A DNA stretch of 46,093 bases from an uncultured Pseudomonadota bacterium (GTDB lineage: Bacteria; Myxococcota_A; UBA796; SXON01): contig CAIMSU010000088.1 in NCBI GenBank assembly GCA_903844155.1, forward strand, positions 1 to 46,093, given 5' to 3'. Positions 24,840 to 33,221 of this stretch are shown piece by piece (positions within the stretch are counted from its first letter, which is position 1; every line of letters begins with the position of its first letter). The translations under genes and the position numbers were made by a program. The notes below the pieces were generated by a model that was given only the letters and a program-made list of their open reading frames with translations, ran no database searches and was not told the origin of the DNA.

Positions 24840-26585
24840 TCAGCGATCCCACTCCGCGACTGCTGACAGCAACTGCGCGGTGTAGTCCAACGCAGCCTCG
24901 TTGCTGACATAGTCGTTCACGTTGTCGTGGTAGATCATCTGGGGCGTCTGCAGATCCGCGTACGCGTCGTTCTTCGGCGCGTTGATCCCGCCTTCGTCCA
25001 TGGTTTGTTGCGACGCCGGACCGCCGACGACCGCGCCGTTCTCGGCCTGACCGCTCACGTCTGTCAGCGGCGAGGAGATCGACAACGGGCCGACGTCTGA
25101 GAGGCCGACCATGTAGGGCACCCCGAACGGGTTCATGCCGAGCGCTGAGTGAACCTGCCAGCGGGAGAGGTCACCGCAGGATTCGTCACTATCAACATCC
25201 ACAAGCCACGCACAGGCGTTCGCGTAGCCCTCGGCGGTCGCGACGGAGCCCCAGGTCCCCTCGCCTGCCCAACCCGTCGGATCCGCGGCGGCGGAGGCGG
25301 CGAAGGCGGTGCGGAGGGTCGCGGCCCGGGCGGACGGCGCGGAAAGATCGGCGGACCCAGCCGGGAGTTGCCGAGCAAGCCAGGCATCCGCGAGGACCTG
25401 TACGTCGGCGTAGGCGGGTGGACCTTCGTCGGTCCCGGCGGCGTTGGATAGGGCGACGGCGTCGGCGAGATAGGTTGGGTCGGTGGTGACACCGTACAGG
25501 GCTGCGGCGGCGAGCTGCATGTCGTCTGCGTAGTTGTCTTCCGGGTAGAAGTCGGCGGGACACGTCGGTTGGACGCCGGGGGTCGCGACGCCGAGATTGT
25601 AAAGCGAGATCGCCGATGTCTTCGCCGTTGCGGCGAGAGCGTCGTCATAGCCTACATAAGCTTGAGCAGCCAACGCAAGCGCAGCGGAAGCACGCCCCGC
25701 GATGTTGGCACAGGCGGGCCCGCACACATACGCGGGACGCTGTGTCAGGCCGGCGATGGGCGACAGGGTGTCGTCCTCCGGCATGCGCCAGTAGTCGTGG
25801 TCGCGCTCATCCCCAACCTGGTAGATCAGCGTGTTGTCGTCGGGATGAGCTGCGATGAGCCAGCGGACGCCGGGCTCCATCGTCGTCAGCAGGTCCGGCG
25901 TTCCATCGCCGTCGTCGTCGGGCCATACAGTAGGGTCGCGTAGGTAGGTGCCGAAGAGGAGGGCGACGGTGAAGGCGGTTGTGTGCGTAAACTTGAGGTA
26001 GTCGCCGGCGTCGTGCCAGCCGCCCTCCACGTTCACGGGCGGGTGCGTGCCGTCGAGCAGGTTTGCGGCTGGGATCCTGCAGACGTCGCTGACGTAGGAG
26101 TAGGGGACGAGGAGGGCGTCGCCCGAGGAGGTCGCGGCGTCGGAGTCGCTGATGGACGAGTAGAGGTGGCAGGCGCCGTGCAGCGTGGTCGCGTCGGGGC
26201 CACAGCGCTGGGCAGCGTAGAACTGGAGGCCGGTGGAAAGGACGGAGGCGGCTGGGTTTTCGGAGGCGCTGAAGGGAACGCTGGTCTTGCCGATGGTAAG
26301 CGCGAAGTCGCCGGGAACGGAGACCTGCAGCGCGTACCTGCGCACGACCAGATCCCCACCAGCGGCGGCGTAGGTCGCGGTCCCCGCCTCCGGATCAAGC
26401 GTTCCGTCAGGGGTCCCCGGCGGGAACTCGAGCGTGAGCGGGCCGGGGGCCGAGCGGTCCAGGACGAGGACCGGGAAGGACCCGTTGACCTGCGCTCCCA
26501 TCGCATCCACGCGGATCAGCGGGGCATCCGGCCGGCATCCGCCAAGCAGCAGGGCGACGAGGGTCGGGACGACGAGCTCACGCAT
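24840..26585 (-). CDS. Glycoside hydrolase family 9 (cellulase-type) lipoprotein
   Basis: GH9 enzymes are inverting endo- or exo-glucanases acting on cellulose and related glucans. The 581-residue protein has a lipoprotein signal (LLLGGC, Cys17), an N-terminal Ig/cellulase-N-like domain (about 20-110) and an (alpha/alpha)6 barrel. The GGWHDAGDYLKF motif gives the catalytic Asp pair and NDYVSNEAALDYTA near the C-terminus gives the catalytic Glu, both intact. The loop DDDGDGTPD resembles a calcium site. The start at 26585 is chosen for the signal peptide; the frame is open to a TTG at 26612. It is divergent from the lipin-like gene. Lipid anchoring suggests surface glucan degradation or remodelling. 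Confidence 0.9.
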   Translation of the reverse strand: MRELVVPTLVALLLGGCRPDAPLIRVDAMGAQVNGSFPVLVLDRSAPGPLTLEFPPGTPDGTLDPEAGTATYAAAGGDLVVRRYALQVSVPGDFALTIGKTSVPFSASENPAASVLSTGLQFYAAQRCGPDATTLHGACHLYSSISDSDAATSSGDALLVPYSYVSDVCRIPAANLLDGTHPPVNVEGGWHDAGDYLKFTHTTAFTVALLFGTYLRDPTVWPDDDGDGTPDLLTTMEPGVRWLIAAHPDDNTLIYQVGDERDHDYWRMPEDDTLSPIAGLTQRPAYVCGPACANIAGRASAALALAAQAYVGYDDALAATAKTSAISLYNLGVATPGVQPTCPADFYPEDNYADDMQLAAAALYGVTTDPTYLADAVALSNAAGTDEGPPAYADVQVLADAWLARQLPAGSADLSAPSARAATLRTAFAASAAADPTGWAGEGTWGSVATAEGYANACAWLVDVDSDESCGDLSRWQVHSALGMNPFGVPYMVGLSDVGPLSISSPLTDVSGQAENGAVVGGPASQQTMDEGGINAPKNDAYADLQTPQMIYHDNVNDYVSNEAALDYTAQLLSAVAEWDR

Positions 26586-26644
26586 CTCCGCCCCGTAAGC
26601 AGCTTTCCCCAAACCGGTTAGCGGCGTGACGAACTGGAAACACC

Positions 26645-27454
26645 ATGATCCGCCTCGTCGCTCTCACACCGTCCTTCCTCACATCCCTCGCCCTCTTCTC
26701 GCTCGTCGCCTGCGCGCAGACGCAGAAAGGGGCTGACTCCGGCGACACCTCCAACGGCAATGAAAACGGGGATTCGAGCGCCGATACCGACACGGACACA
26801 GACACCGACACGGACACAGATACCGACACGGATACCGACACCGACACCGACACCGATTCGGACACCGACACCGACACGAACACCGGGTGCCCGGCCGTCA
26901 CTTCGGCGACGACCACCCTCGTCGTCACCGACATCGACGAGACGCTGACCACGTCGGACAGTGAGTACCTCCAGCAGATCATCGACCCTTCCTACGACCC
27001 CGCGATGCGCCCGGACGCCAACACACTGATGCAGGCTTACTTCTCGCTCGGCTACCGCATCATCTATGTGACCGCCCGCGGCGACGACCTCCCCCTCTCG
27101 GACGGCACCAGCGCGACCGACGCCACGACCGCCTGGCTCACCCTCCACGGCTTCCCCCTCGATCCCGCCGACGTGCACCTCGCCAGCGGCATCTACGAGA
27201 CCGACCCCGCCGGCTTCAAGACCGACGTGCTCTCGGGAATTCAGGCCGAGGGCCTCACGCTCTCGTGGGCCTACGGGAACGCCGACACGGACATCCAGGC
27301 CTACCAGAACGTCGCCATCGACAACGCCCACATCTTCCTCGTCGGCAAGCTCTCCGACACGGCCAGCACGTACGGAGTGAACCCGATCTCGGACGACGAC
27401 GCGTACACCAACCACCTCGCGTCGTTCATCCCGACGGTGCCCTGCGGCGGCTGA
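26645..27454 (+). CDS. Lipoprotein with (Asp-Thr)n stalk and lipin/LNS2-like HAD domain
   Basis: The 269-residue protein has a lipobox LVAC (Cys23), a low-complexity stalk of 16 Asp-Thr/Ser pairs (residues 47-78) and a HAD-fold domain resembling LNS2, the catalytic region of lipin-type phosphatidate phosphatases. Asp96 and Asp98 in TDIDETLT are the nucleophile and acid/base, IIYVTARGDD supplies motif II, and the typical segment linking a predicted GFP-type loop to ASGIYETDPAGFKT is present. An exported HAD phosphatase of this type would act on surface or extracellular phospho-lipid or phospho-sugar. The substrate is inferred only from the family. Confidence 0.8.
   Translation: MIRLVALTPSFLTSLALFSLVACAQTQKGADSGDTSNGNENGDSSADTDTDTDTDTDTDTDTDTDTDTDTDSDTDTDTNTGCPAVTSATTTLVVTDIDETLTTSDSEYLQQIIDPSYDPAMRPDANTLMQAYFSLGYRIIYVTARGDDLPLSDGTSATDATTAWLTLHGFPLDPADVHLASGIYETDPAGFKTDVLSGIQAEGLTLSWAYGNADTDIQAYQNVAIDNAHIFLVGKLSDTASTYGVNPISDDDAYTNHLASFIPTVPCGG
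26783..26878 (+). repeat. Six-base tandem repeat encoding (Asp-Thr)16
   Basis: Sixteen in-frame units of the type GA[C/T]AC[C/G/A] (one unit reads GATTCG) make the protein stalk. The unit length keeps the frame, so gain or loss of units would change only stalk length. Confidence 0.85.
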
Positions 27455-27496
27455 CCGGCCCGCCTGGGCAGAGCGCTGGGCGCGATAAGGCCCGTT

Positions 27497-28777
27497 GTGC
27501 GCGTCAACCAGCCCGTCGTAGAGCCCGACATCGTCGTCGTTGGCGGAACGCGCGCGCCGTTTCGCGACGTCTACCATGCCTTTCTGCGCCTCACGTTCGT
27601 TGAGGCACTGGCGCTGATCCTCGGCGGCATCATCGGCATCAACGTGCTGTTTGCGCTCGCCTACCTGGCGACGGGCGGGATCGCCAACGCCGCCCCCGGC
27701 TCGTTTGTCGACGCGTTCTCGTTCTCCATGCAGACCATCGTCACCATCGGCTACGGTCAGATGTACCCGGCGTCGGGAGCCGCAAAACTCGTCTCGGACG
27801 TGGAGGCGATGAGCGGGCTGATGATCACGGCGCTGTCGACGGGCCTGCTCTTCACCAAGTTCAGCCAGACGCGCGCCACGCTGACCTTCGCAAAACGCGC
27901 CGTCGTCTGCATCCAGGACGGCATCCCGACGCTCATCATGCGCATCGGGAACGAGCGGGCGAACCTGATCGTGGAGGCGCAGGCGCGGGTGGTGCTCACG
28001 CGCACAGAGCGGACGGCCGAAGGACGGCTGTTCTACAGGATGTACGACCTGAAGCTTGTCCGCGACCGCAGCATCTCGTTCACCGGCATCTGGCAGGTCA
28101 TGCACCGGATCACGCTGGAATCGCCGCTCTACGGGGCGACCAGCGCGGATCTGGCCGCGCAGGAGGCCGAGATCGCCTGCGCGGTCGTCGGCATCGACGA
28201 CACCTCGCTGCAGCCCATCCATGGCAAGAAGGTCTGGTCAGACGCGGATATTCTCTTTGGCCACCGCCTCGCCGACATGCTTGACCCGCAGCCGGACGGC
28301 AAGCTCTGGGTGCACATCAACCGTTTTGACGACGTCGAGCCGGACCCCACCCCCGCTCCGCCGCCCCATCGGAAGAAGACCCGGTTGCACCATGTACAAC
28401 TCGCAGCACCGGCTGGAGAGCCGGGGAGCGCCGAGGCGGCTGCCCGACGGTTCTTCGGTGAAGTGCTTGCCTACGCGGAGCTGCCAAAGCCCGCCGGGCT
28501 CGCGGAGAACGGCGGTGCCTGGTTCCAGACGGACGACGTCCAGATCCACATCGGCCTCGATCCGGAATTCCATCCGGCCAAGAAGGCACATCCGGCGTTT
28601 GAGCTCCCCGACATCCACGAGCTGCGTGCCCTCTATTCGCGTGTCGAGGCCGCGGACGCGCACCCACGCTGGGACACGCGCCAGGAGGGCGTCACCCGGT
28701 TTTTCGCCGACGACCCCTGGGGAAACCGGCTGGAGTTCTTCGTCGTCGGGACCGAGCCGCCCCAAAAAGCAGGGTGA
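27497..28777 (+). CDS. Inward-rectifier K+ channel (KirBac type) fused to a glyoxalase/VOC domain
   Basis: Residues 20-130 form a two-helix potassium pore (helices about 36-58 and 103-123) with the selectivity filter TIGYG at 83-87. Residues about 130-280 form the cytoplasmic immunoglobulin-like domain of inward rectifiers (ARVVLTRTE, LVRDRS, WQVMHRITLESPLYG). After a Pro-rich linker (281-294) comes a vicinal-oxygen-chelate domain at about 297-417, opening with HHVQLAAP and closing with DDPWGNRLEFF, with candidate metal ligands His299, His351 and Glu413. The frame is continuous and no internal start with a ribosome binding site precedes the VOC part. The start is GTG with AAGG a few bases upstream. 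VOC domains bind metals and small metabolites, so a regulatory sensor for the channel is possible. Confidence 0.88.
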   Translation: MRVNQPVVEPDIVVVGGTRAPFRDVYHAFLRLTFVEALALILGGIIGINVLFALAYLATGGIANAAPGSFVDAFSFSMQTIVTIGYGQMYPASGAAKLVSDVEAMSGLMITALSTGLLFTKFSQTRATLTFAKRAVVCIQDGIPTLIMRIGNERANLIVEAQARVVLTRTERTAEGRLFYRMYDLKLVRDRSISFTGIWQVMHRITLESPLYGATSADLAAQEAEIACAVVGIDDTSLQPIHGKKVWSDADILFGHRLADMLDPQPDGKLWVHINRFDDVEPDPTPAPPPHRKKTRLHHVQLAAPAGEPGSAEAAARRFFGEVLAYAELPKPAGLAENGGAWFQTDDVQIHIGLDPEFHPAKKAHPAFELPDIHELRALYSRVEAADAHPRWDTRQEGVTRFFADDPWGNRLEFFVVGTEPPQKAG

Positions 28778-29933
28778 TGGGGACGAAGAGCAGGGCGGTG
28801 GCCGAATCGCCGCTGCACCCGCAGGTCGGTGGACCCGCGGCTGGGGTCACGTAGCAGGAACCGCCGCCGTAGGCGCCAGCGGTCACGAACGCGTCGTGGT
28901 AGTTCTGGCAGGTATCCCCACCACAACTGTCGACCGCAGCGGCGTCCAGGCAGCCCGCGCCGGCCCACCGCTGCCCACCGTCCCAGATGCCGACGTCAAA
29001 CCCATCCGCGAAGTGATCCGCACAGACGAGCAGCAGATCTCCAGCCTTGTCGCTGCATCGAACCGCAGGCTCGACGTCGCTGACCTCCGAGAAGTGCCGC
29101 CCCCCGTCCATGCTACGCCAGGTGCGCCCGACGTCGGAGCCGAGCCACACGTCGTTGCCGTCGACCGCCATGCCCGGAACCGGGTCGGTGTACAGGCCGT
29201 CCGAGAAGATCTCGGCGTAGGTCATGCCATGGTCGGCCGAAAAGAGCAGAGTCGGCGTCCCGTCGCTCGTCCGCGGGATGCGCCAGAGCCAGAGCCGGCC
29301 ATCGTCGACGGCGAGGATCCGCAAATCGACGTCGCCGTCGGGCCAGTCGGCGACGGCCGTGAACGCCTGACCGTCCGTGGAGGTCCAGAGCCGCTCGGCG
29401 AGGGTCGTGGCGTCGGCGCTGGTGGCGTAGATCCGCTCGCCGTCAGCATCCTCGGAGACCGCCACCGACTTGACATAGAGCCCCTGCAGTTCGGTCGCGA
29501 CACACTCTGGAGACGCGTCAAGGGCGCACCGGTAGAGTCCCCCGCTGCCCGCTGCGTAGATCGCCGCGTAGTAGCCGTCGTTTGCGCGTGCAACGACGGT
29601 CGCGAAGGCATCGGCGGGCAGGCCATCCAGCGGCGTGTTCACGCAGTCGGCCCCGACCGTCTCCAGCCCGTCCGACGTGGCGAGGAGCGCCCGCTGGCCG
29701 TCCACGGCGATGAGATCATACACGCTCTGCGTCGGAATTCCCTCCTCGCAACGCCACGTCCAGCTCGCACCAGCGTCGGTGGTGTAGACCACTCCCCAGC
29801 CGTTGGCGTTCGCCCACCAGGTGTTCGAATCGTCCGGAGCAATGGAGATCGCGGAGAGGCTGAACCGGTTGCCGTGCGCCATGGCCAGCGACGGCCACGC
29901 CAGCAGCGCGACCAGGCCGAACACGGTTTTCAC
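28692..29933 (-). CDS. Secreted propeller protein with MYXO-CTERM-like tail
   Basis: The 413-residue protein has a signal peptide (cleavage after LAMA), then repeated BNR/YCF48-like propeller motifs such as TTDAGASWTW, TSTDGQAF, SADHGMTYAE and SMDGGRHF. The C-terminus has a Cys-Gly-Cys-Ser motif, a hydrophobic stretch (ATALLFVPITLLFGA) and an Arg cluster, the MYXO-CTERM sorting layout of myxobacteria, though followed by an unusually long basic end. The GTG start overlaps the stop of the upstream gene by four bases. Its 3' end overlaps the convergent channel-VOC gene by 86 bases. Ligand unknown. Confidence 0.8.
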   Translation of the reverse strand: MKTVFGLVALLAWPSLAMAHGNRFSLSAISIAPDDSNTWWANANGWGVVYTTDAGASWTWRCEEGIPTQSVYDLIAVDGQRALLATSDGLETVGADCVNTPLDGLPADAFATVVARANDGYYAAIYAAGSGGLYRCALDASPECVATELQGLYVKSVAVSEDADGERIYATSADATTLAERLWTSTDGQAFTAVADWPDGDVDLRILAVDDGRLWLWRIPRTSDGTPTLLFSADHGMTYAEIFSDGLYTDPVPGMAVDGNDVWLGSDVGRTWRSMDGGRHFSEVSDVEPAVRCSDKAGDLLLVCADHFADGFDVGIWDGGQRWAGAGCLDAAAVDSCGGDTCQNYHDAFVTAGAYGGGSCYVTPAAGPPTCGCSGDSATALLFVPITLLFGAARSRRRRTPAGFPRGRRRKTG

Positions 29934-30493
29934 CGCGCGGAAACTACCTTCCCGCCGATCAGCACCTTCTCGCCGTCCAGCTCCGCTGGCTGTCCAGCGT
30001 AGGCGTCTGAAACCCGGAACGTGCGCTTTCCGATCAGGATGTGACCGTCCTGCCCGACAAAATTGTGCAGGGTGCCCCGACGCCATTGCTGGTAGTGTGC
30101 AGAGCAGAAGCCTTTGGACCGAAGCGTGCCCTCGCAGTCCGGCACGGTGCAGGCCCCGCGCGGAGCAGTATCGACCGGAAGGGTCGAGGCTGTCGGCACC
30201 ATCGCGACCGCTGCGGCCGCGAATTCCGCTCGCGACGCACTCAACGCATCGTAAGCCGCCTTCAGCTCCGCGAGCGTCGCCTCCTGGGCGCTCTTGAGCT
30301 CGGTGAGCCGGCTCTCCGCGCGGGCGAGGCGACCAGCCAGTGCCTGCGCGTCATCGCGCAACGCCTGCAGTTCGGCGGGGCTCGCGTAGCCCTGCTCGCG
30401 AAGGATCTCATGGACCAACGCCCGGATGGGCGCATCGAGGACTCGCCCGGCGGGGCCAGAGAGACGAGAGGTAAAGGCATCAGCGAGGGGCAT
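29930..30493 (-). CDS. Coiled-coil protein with a Cys3His zinc-site motif
   Basis: The 187-residue protein has a helical region that should form a coiled coil (about 40-95) and a small cysteine motif, Cys115-x4-Cys120-x9-Cys130-x2-His133 (ending GFCSAHYQQWRRG), likely a zinc site of the kind seen in short DNA- or RNA-associated proteins. The last 40 residues are strand-rich. AAGGAG lies six bases before the ATG, and a good sigma-70-like promoter lies upstream. It has no signal peptide, yet is translationally coupled to an exported propeller. I do not recognise the family. Confidence 0.75.
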   Translation of the reverse strand: MPLADAFTSRLSGPAGRVLDAPIRALVHEILREQGYASPAELQALRDDAQALAGRLARAESRLTELKSAQEATLAELKAAYDALSASRAEFAAAAVAMVPTASTLPVDTAPRGACTVPDCEGTLRSKGFCSAHYQQWRRGTLHNFVGQDGHILIGKRTFRVSDAYAGQPAELDGEKVLIGGKVVSAR

Positions 30494-30525
30494 GGCGGAC
30501 TCCTTGATACGGACTGGAGGAGTCG

Positions 30526-30554
30526 AATGTATCGCGGACGTGTTGCACCGTCAA
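30526..30554 (-). promoter_or_regulatory. Sigma-70-like promoter
   Basis: On the minus strand TTGACG (30549-30554) and TACATT (30526-30531) are 17 bases apart. It would drive the coiled-coil gene and the coupled MYXO-CTERM propeller with a leader of about 25-30 bases containing AAGGAG. Confidence 0.65.
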
Positions 30555-30560
30555 GAGCTG

Positions 30561-31550
30561 TCAGTTGAACTGCTCATAGTCCCCGCCGGGGCTCGATCCA
30601 GCCAGCAGGTAGACGGCGCGGCGGTTTCTGGGCTCGTCCACCCCATCCCCGGTCGGCACCGCAAGGTCGCCCTCGCCCATCCCACAATACCAGATTTCCC
30701 CTGGAAAACCATTGGTCTTGAACCATTTCGCGATGCTGAGTGCGCGAGCGCCCGACAGCTTCTGGTTGTTGGATGCGTCCCCGACGGTATCGGTGTGCCC
30801 CGACACGTACATGCGCACCGTCACCTCCCCGTCGTAGCGCTCGTAGACCTTCTTCGCTTCGATGAGCGCCGCGTCGAGCTTGTAGACCTCGCTGTCGTCG
30901 ATGGTGCTCTGGTTCGTCGCGAACACGACATCCTCGTGCGGGATGTTGTAGCTCCACACGCTCACGGAGAGGTCGGTCCAGAAGGAATACTCGTCATACG
31001 CCCGGATCTTGAGCTTGATCGGCTCGACGCTGGGCTCACTCCAGTTGACGGCGATCGCCTGCCCGGCCGGCGCCATCGTGATGATCGTCCCCTTCCCCGC
31101 CTCGACCCCATGCGCGCCCAGCGCCGTCACCTCCACCTTGCTCGCGGTCCGATCGAGCTTCACGGAGGCCGTCCGGCCCTTGAGGTCGAGCGCCTCCGGG
31201 ACAAGCTGGATCTTCATCGGCGGCCAGACCTGGATCCCGAACGACAGGGGCATGTCGCCCGAGGTTCCATCCGCGAAATCGCCGGACAGGCTGCCCTTGC
31301 ACGCATATTGGCCGATCGGCAGGTCAAAGGTGAACGCGATCGCCTCGCCCGCGCCCGCAGGCCCGGAATGGTTGCCGCCCTTGCCGCCGCAGTCAACGTG
31401 GACGTCAAGCCGCGTGGCGGCCTGGTTCACGTGGAGCGTCAGGCCAGGAACCACCGTGCCGACCTGGCCGTTCTTCACGACCTCCATGCTCACGGCCTCG
31501 TCGGCGATGGCAACGGGCTGGGACAGAAGGGCGAGGGTGAGGAGCGTCAT
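30561..31550 (-). CDS. OmpA-family exported protein
   Basis: The 329-residue protein has a short signal peptide (to about residue 17), an N-terminal beta-rich region of unknown type (20-200) and a C-terminal OmpA-like peptidoglycan-binding domain. The latter shows the signature VSGHTDTVGDASNNQKLSGA and the closing NRRAVYLL, including the Asp and Arg that hold diaminopimelate. It should tether the envelope to the cell wall. It follows the ALDH gene by 48 bases on the same strand. No Shine-Dalgarno site is obvious. Confidence 0.88.
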   Translation of the reverse strand: MTLLTLALLSQPVAIADEAVSMEVVKNGQVGTVVPGLTLHVNQAATRLDVHVDCGGKGGNHSGPAGAGEAIAFTFDLPIGQYACKGSLSGDFADGTSGDMPLSFGIQVWPPMKIQLVPEALDLKGRTASVKLDRTASKVEVTALGAHGVEAGKGTIITMAPAGQAIAVNWSEPSVEPIKLKIRAYDEYSFWTDLSVSVWSYNIPHEDVVFATNQSTIDDSEVYKLDAALIEAKKVYERYDGEVTVRMYVSGHTDTVGDASNNQKLSGARALSIAKWFKTNGFPGEIWYCGMGEGDLAVPTGDGVDEPRNRRAVYLLAGSSPGGDYEQFN

Positions 31551-31598
31551 TCGATGGGCTTATCCAGCGAGGTCGGCCACCGGTCGGCGTCCCCAGCC

Positions 31599-33143
31599 TC
31601 AGATGTCGAAATTCACGCCCTGCGCGAGCGGGATGTCGGCCGAATAGTTCAGCGTGCATGTCTGCCGACGCATGTACGCGCGCCAGCTGTCCGAGCCCGC
31701 CTCCCGACCGCCGCCGGTCTCCTTCTCGCCGCCGAACGCGCCACCGATCTCCGCGCCGGACGTCCCGATATTGACGTTTGCGATGCCACAATCGCTGCCG
31801 GCCGGGCCGAGGAACCGCTCCGCCGAGAGGAAGTTGGTCGTGAAGATGGAGCTGGAGAGTCCCTGCGGGACGTCGTTCTGGCGACGGATCGCGTCCTCCA
31901 GATCCGTGTAGGTGCCCACGTACAGGATCGGCGCGAAGGTCTCGTGCTGGCACACAGGCAGATCGCCGTCCATGGCGATGATCGTGGGTTGTACATAGGA
32001 TCCCAGCCGGTCGACCCGTTTTCCGCCTGTCAACACCCGCCCGCCCTGGCCGACGGCCGTGGCGATCGCCTCCTGATACATTCTCACTGCGTCGTCGTCG
32101 ATCAACGGTCCCATGAGCGTGCCGGCGACGAGTGGATCGCCGATCGTGACCTGCTCGTACGCCTTCACCAGCCGCGCGGTGAAGTCCGTGGCGATGCTCT
32201 CATGGAGGTACACCCGCCGTGTCGACGTGCAGCGCTGGCCGGCCGTGCCGACTGCGCCGAACGCGATGCCCCGCAACGCGAGGTCCAGATTGGCGTCCGG
32301 CGCGACGATGATCGCGTTGTTGCCGCCCAATTCCAGGAGGCTACGCCCAAAACGCTCGGCCACGACGGTTCCGATGCGCTTGCCCATGCGCGTGGACCCC
32401 GTCGCGCTCACCAGCGGAAAGCGCGCGTCGTGGATCATCCGCTCGCCAACCTCCGCATCGCGACCGATGACCAGCCCGAAGAGCCCAGAGAACCCGTGCG
32501 CAGCGAGCACGTCCTCACAGATTCGGTGCGAGGCGATGGCCACGAGCGGGGCTTTCAGCGAGGGCTTCCAGACGACGCCGTCGCCACAGACCGCCGCGAG
32601 CATGGCGTTCCAGGCCCAAACCGCATTCGGGAAGTTGAACGCACTGATCACCGCGATGAGCCCCAGCGGGTGCCACTGCTCGTACATGCGATGACCGGGG
32701 CGCTCGGAGTGCATCGAGAGGCCGTAGAGCTGCCGGGAGAGGCCAACGGCAAAGTCAGCGATGTCGATGGTCTCCTGCACCTCGCCGAGGCCCTCGGACC
32801 CGACCTTGCCCACCTCCAGGCTGACGAGCGCCCCAAGCGCAGGCTTGTTCGCCCGGAACTGCTCCCCCATCTGCCGCACGATCTCGCCGCGCTTCGGTGC
32901 CGGCACGCTCCGCCACCGCGCGAACTGCTCGGCCGACCGCTGCACCACCGCTTCGTACTGGGCAGTCGTCGCCAGCGCGACCCGCCCCAGGACCGAGCCA
33001 TCCGCAGGGTTGTAGCTCTCCAGTGTCCCAGCCGACTCGCCGGTGAGCGCGGGACCGGCCCAGGCGCCAGGGAGGACAGGGGCGGACAGGCCGAGGGCTG
33101 CGAGGACCGCGGCGGGATCGGTGGAGCGGAGGGTTTCGGACAT
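31599..33143 (-). CDS. Aldehyde dehydrogenase, ALDH7 (aminoadipate-semialdehyde) type
   Basis: NAD-dependent oxidation of an aldehyde to an acid is expected. The 514-residue protein has the active-site Glu in LELGGNNA and catalytic Cys in GQRCTSTRR, plus the cofactor-binding region around the FNFPNAVWAWNAM and GSTRMGK motifs. The C-terminal FGGEKETGGGREAGSDSW and TLNYS segments are typical of the antiquitin/ALDH7 group, which in lysine breakdown oxidises 2-aminoadipate semialdehyde. The ATG at 33143 has GAGG upstream; the frame is open far beyond it. No other lysine-degradation genes are nearby, so the in vivo substrate is open. Confidence 0.93.
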   Translation of the reverse strand: MSETLRSTDPAAVLAALGLSAPVLPGAWAGPALTGESAGTLESYNPADGSVLGRVALATTAQYEAVVQRSAEQFARWRSVPAPKRGEIVRQMGEQFRANKPALGALVSLEVGKVGSEGLGEVQETIDIADFAVGLSRQLYGLSMHSERPGHRMYEQWHPLGLIAVISAFNFPNAVWAWNAMLAAVCGDGVVWKPSLKAPLVAIASHRICEDVLAAHGFSGLFGLVIGRDAEVGERMIHDARFPLVSATGSTRMGKRIGTVVAERFGRSLLELGGNNAIIVAPDANLDLALRGIAFGAVGTAGQRCTSTRRVYLHESIATDFTARLVKAYEQVTIGDPLVAGTLMGPLIDDDAVRMYQEAIATAVGQGGRVLTGGKRVDRLGSYVQPTIIAMDGDLPVCQHETFAPILYVGTYTDLEDAIRRQNDVPQGLSSSIFTTNFLSAERFLGPAGSDCGIANVNIGTSGAEIGGAFGGEKETGGGREAGSDSWRAYMRRQTCTLNYSADIPLAQGVNFDI

Positions 33144-33209
33144 GGGGCACCTCAAGGGGGCGGTGGGTATCAAGAAAGTGCGACGACCGCCCGGGGGAGC
33201 GCGACCAGT

Positions 33210-33215
33210 TACCTT
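33210..33215 (+). promoter_or_regulatory. -10-like box six bases before a small gene
   Basis: TACCTT lies exactly six bases before the ATG at 33222, the same geometry as at four other genes here. No -35 box or Shine-Dalgarno site is seen. Confidence 0.35.
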
Positions 33216-33221
33216 CCCGGA

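Noticed and set aside
26783-26878. A CRISPR-like or VNTR array
   Set aside because: The repeats are six bases, contiguous and in frame within a lipoprotein gene; there are no spacers.
28380-28777. A separate VOC gene after the potassium channel
   Set aside because: The frame is continuous with the channel and no in-frame start with a ribosome binding site precedes the VOC domain.
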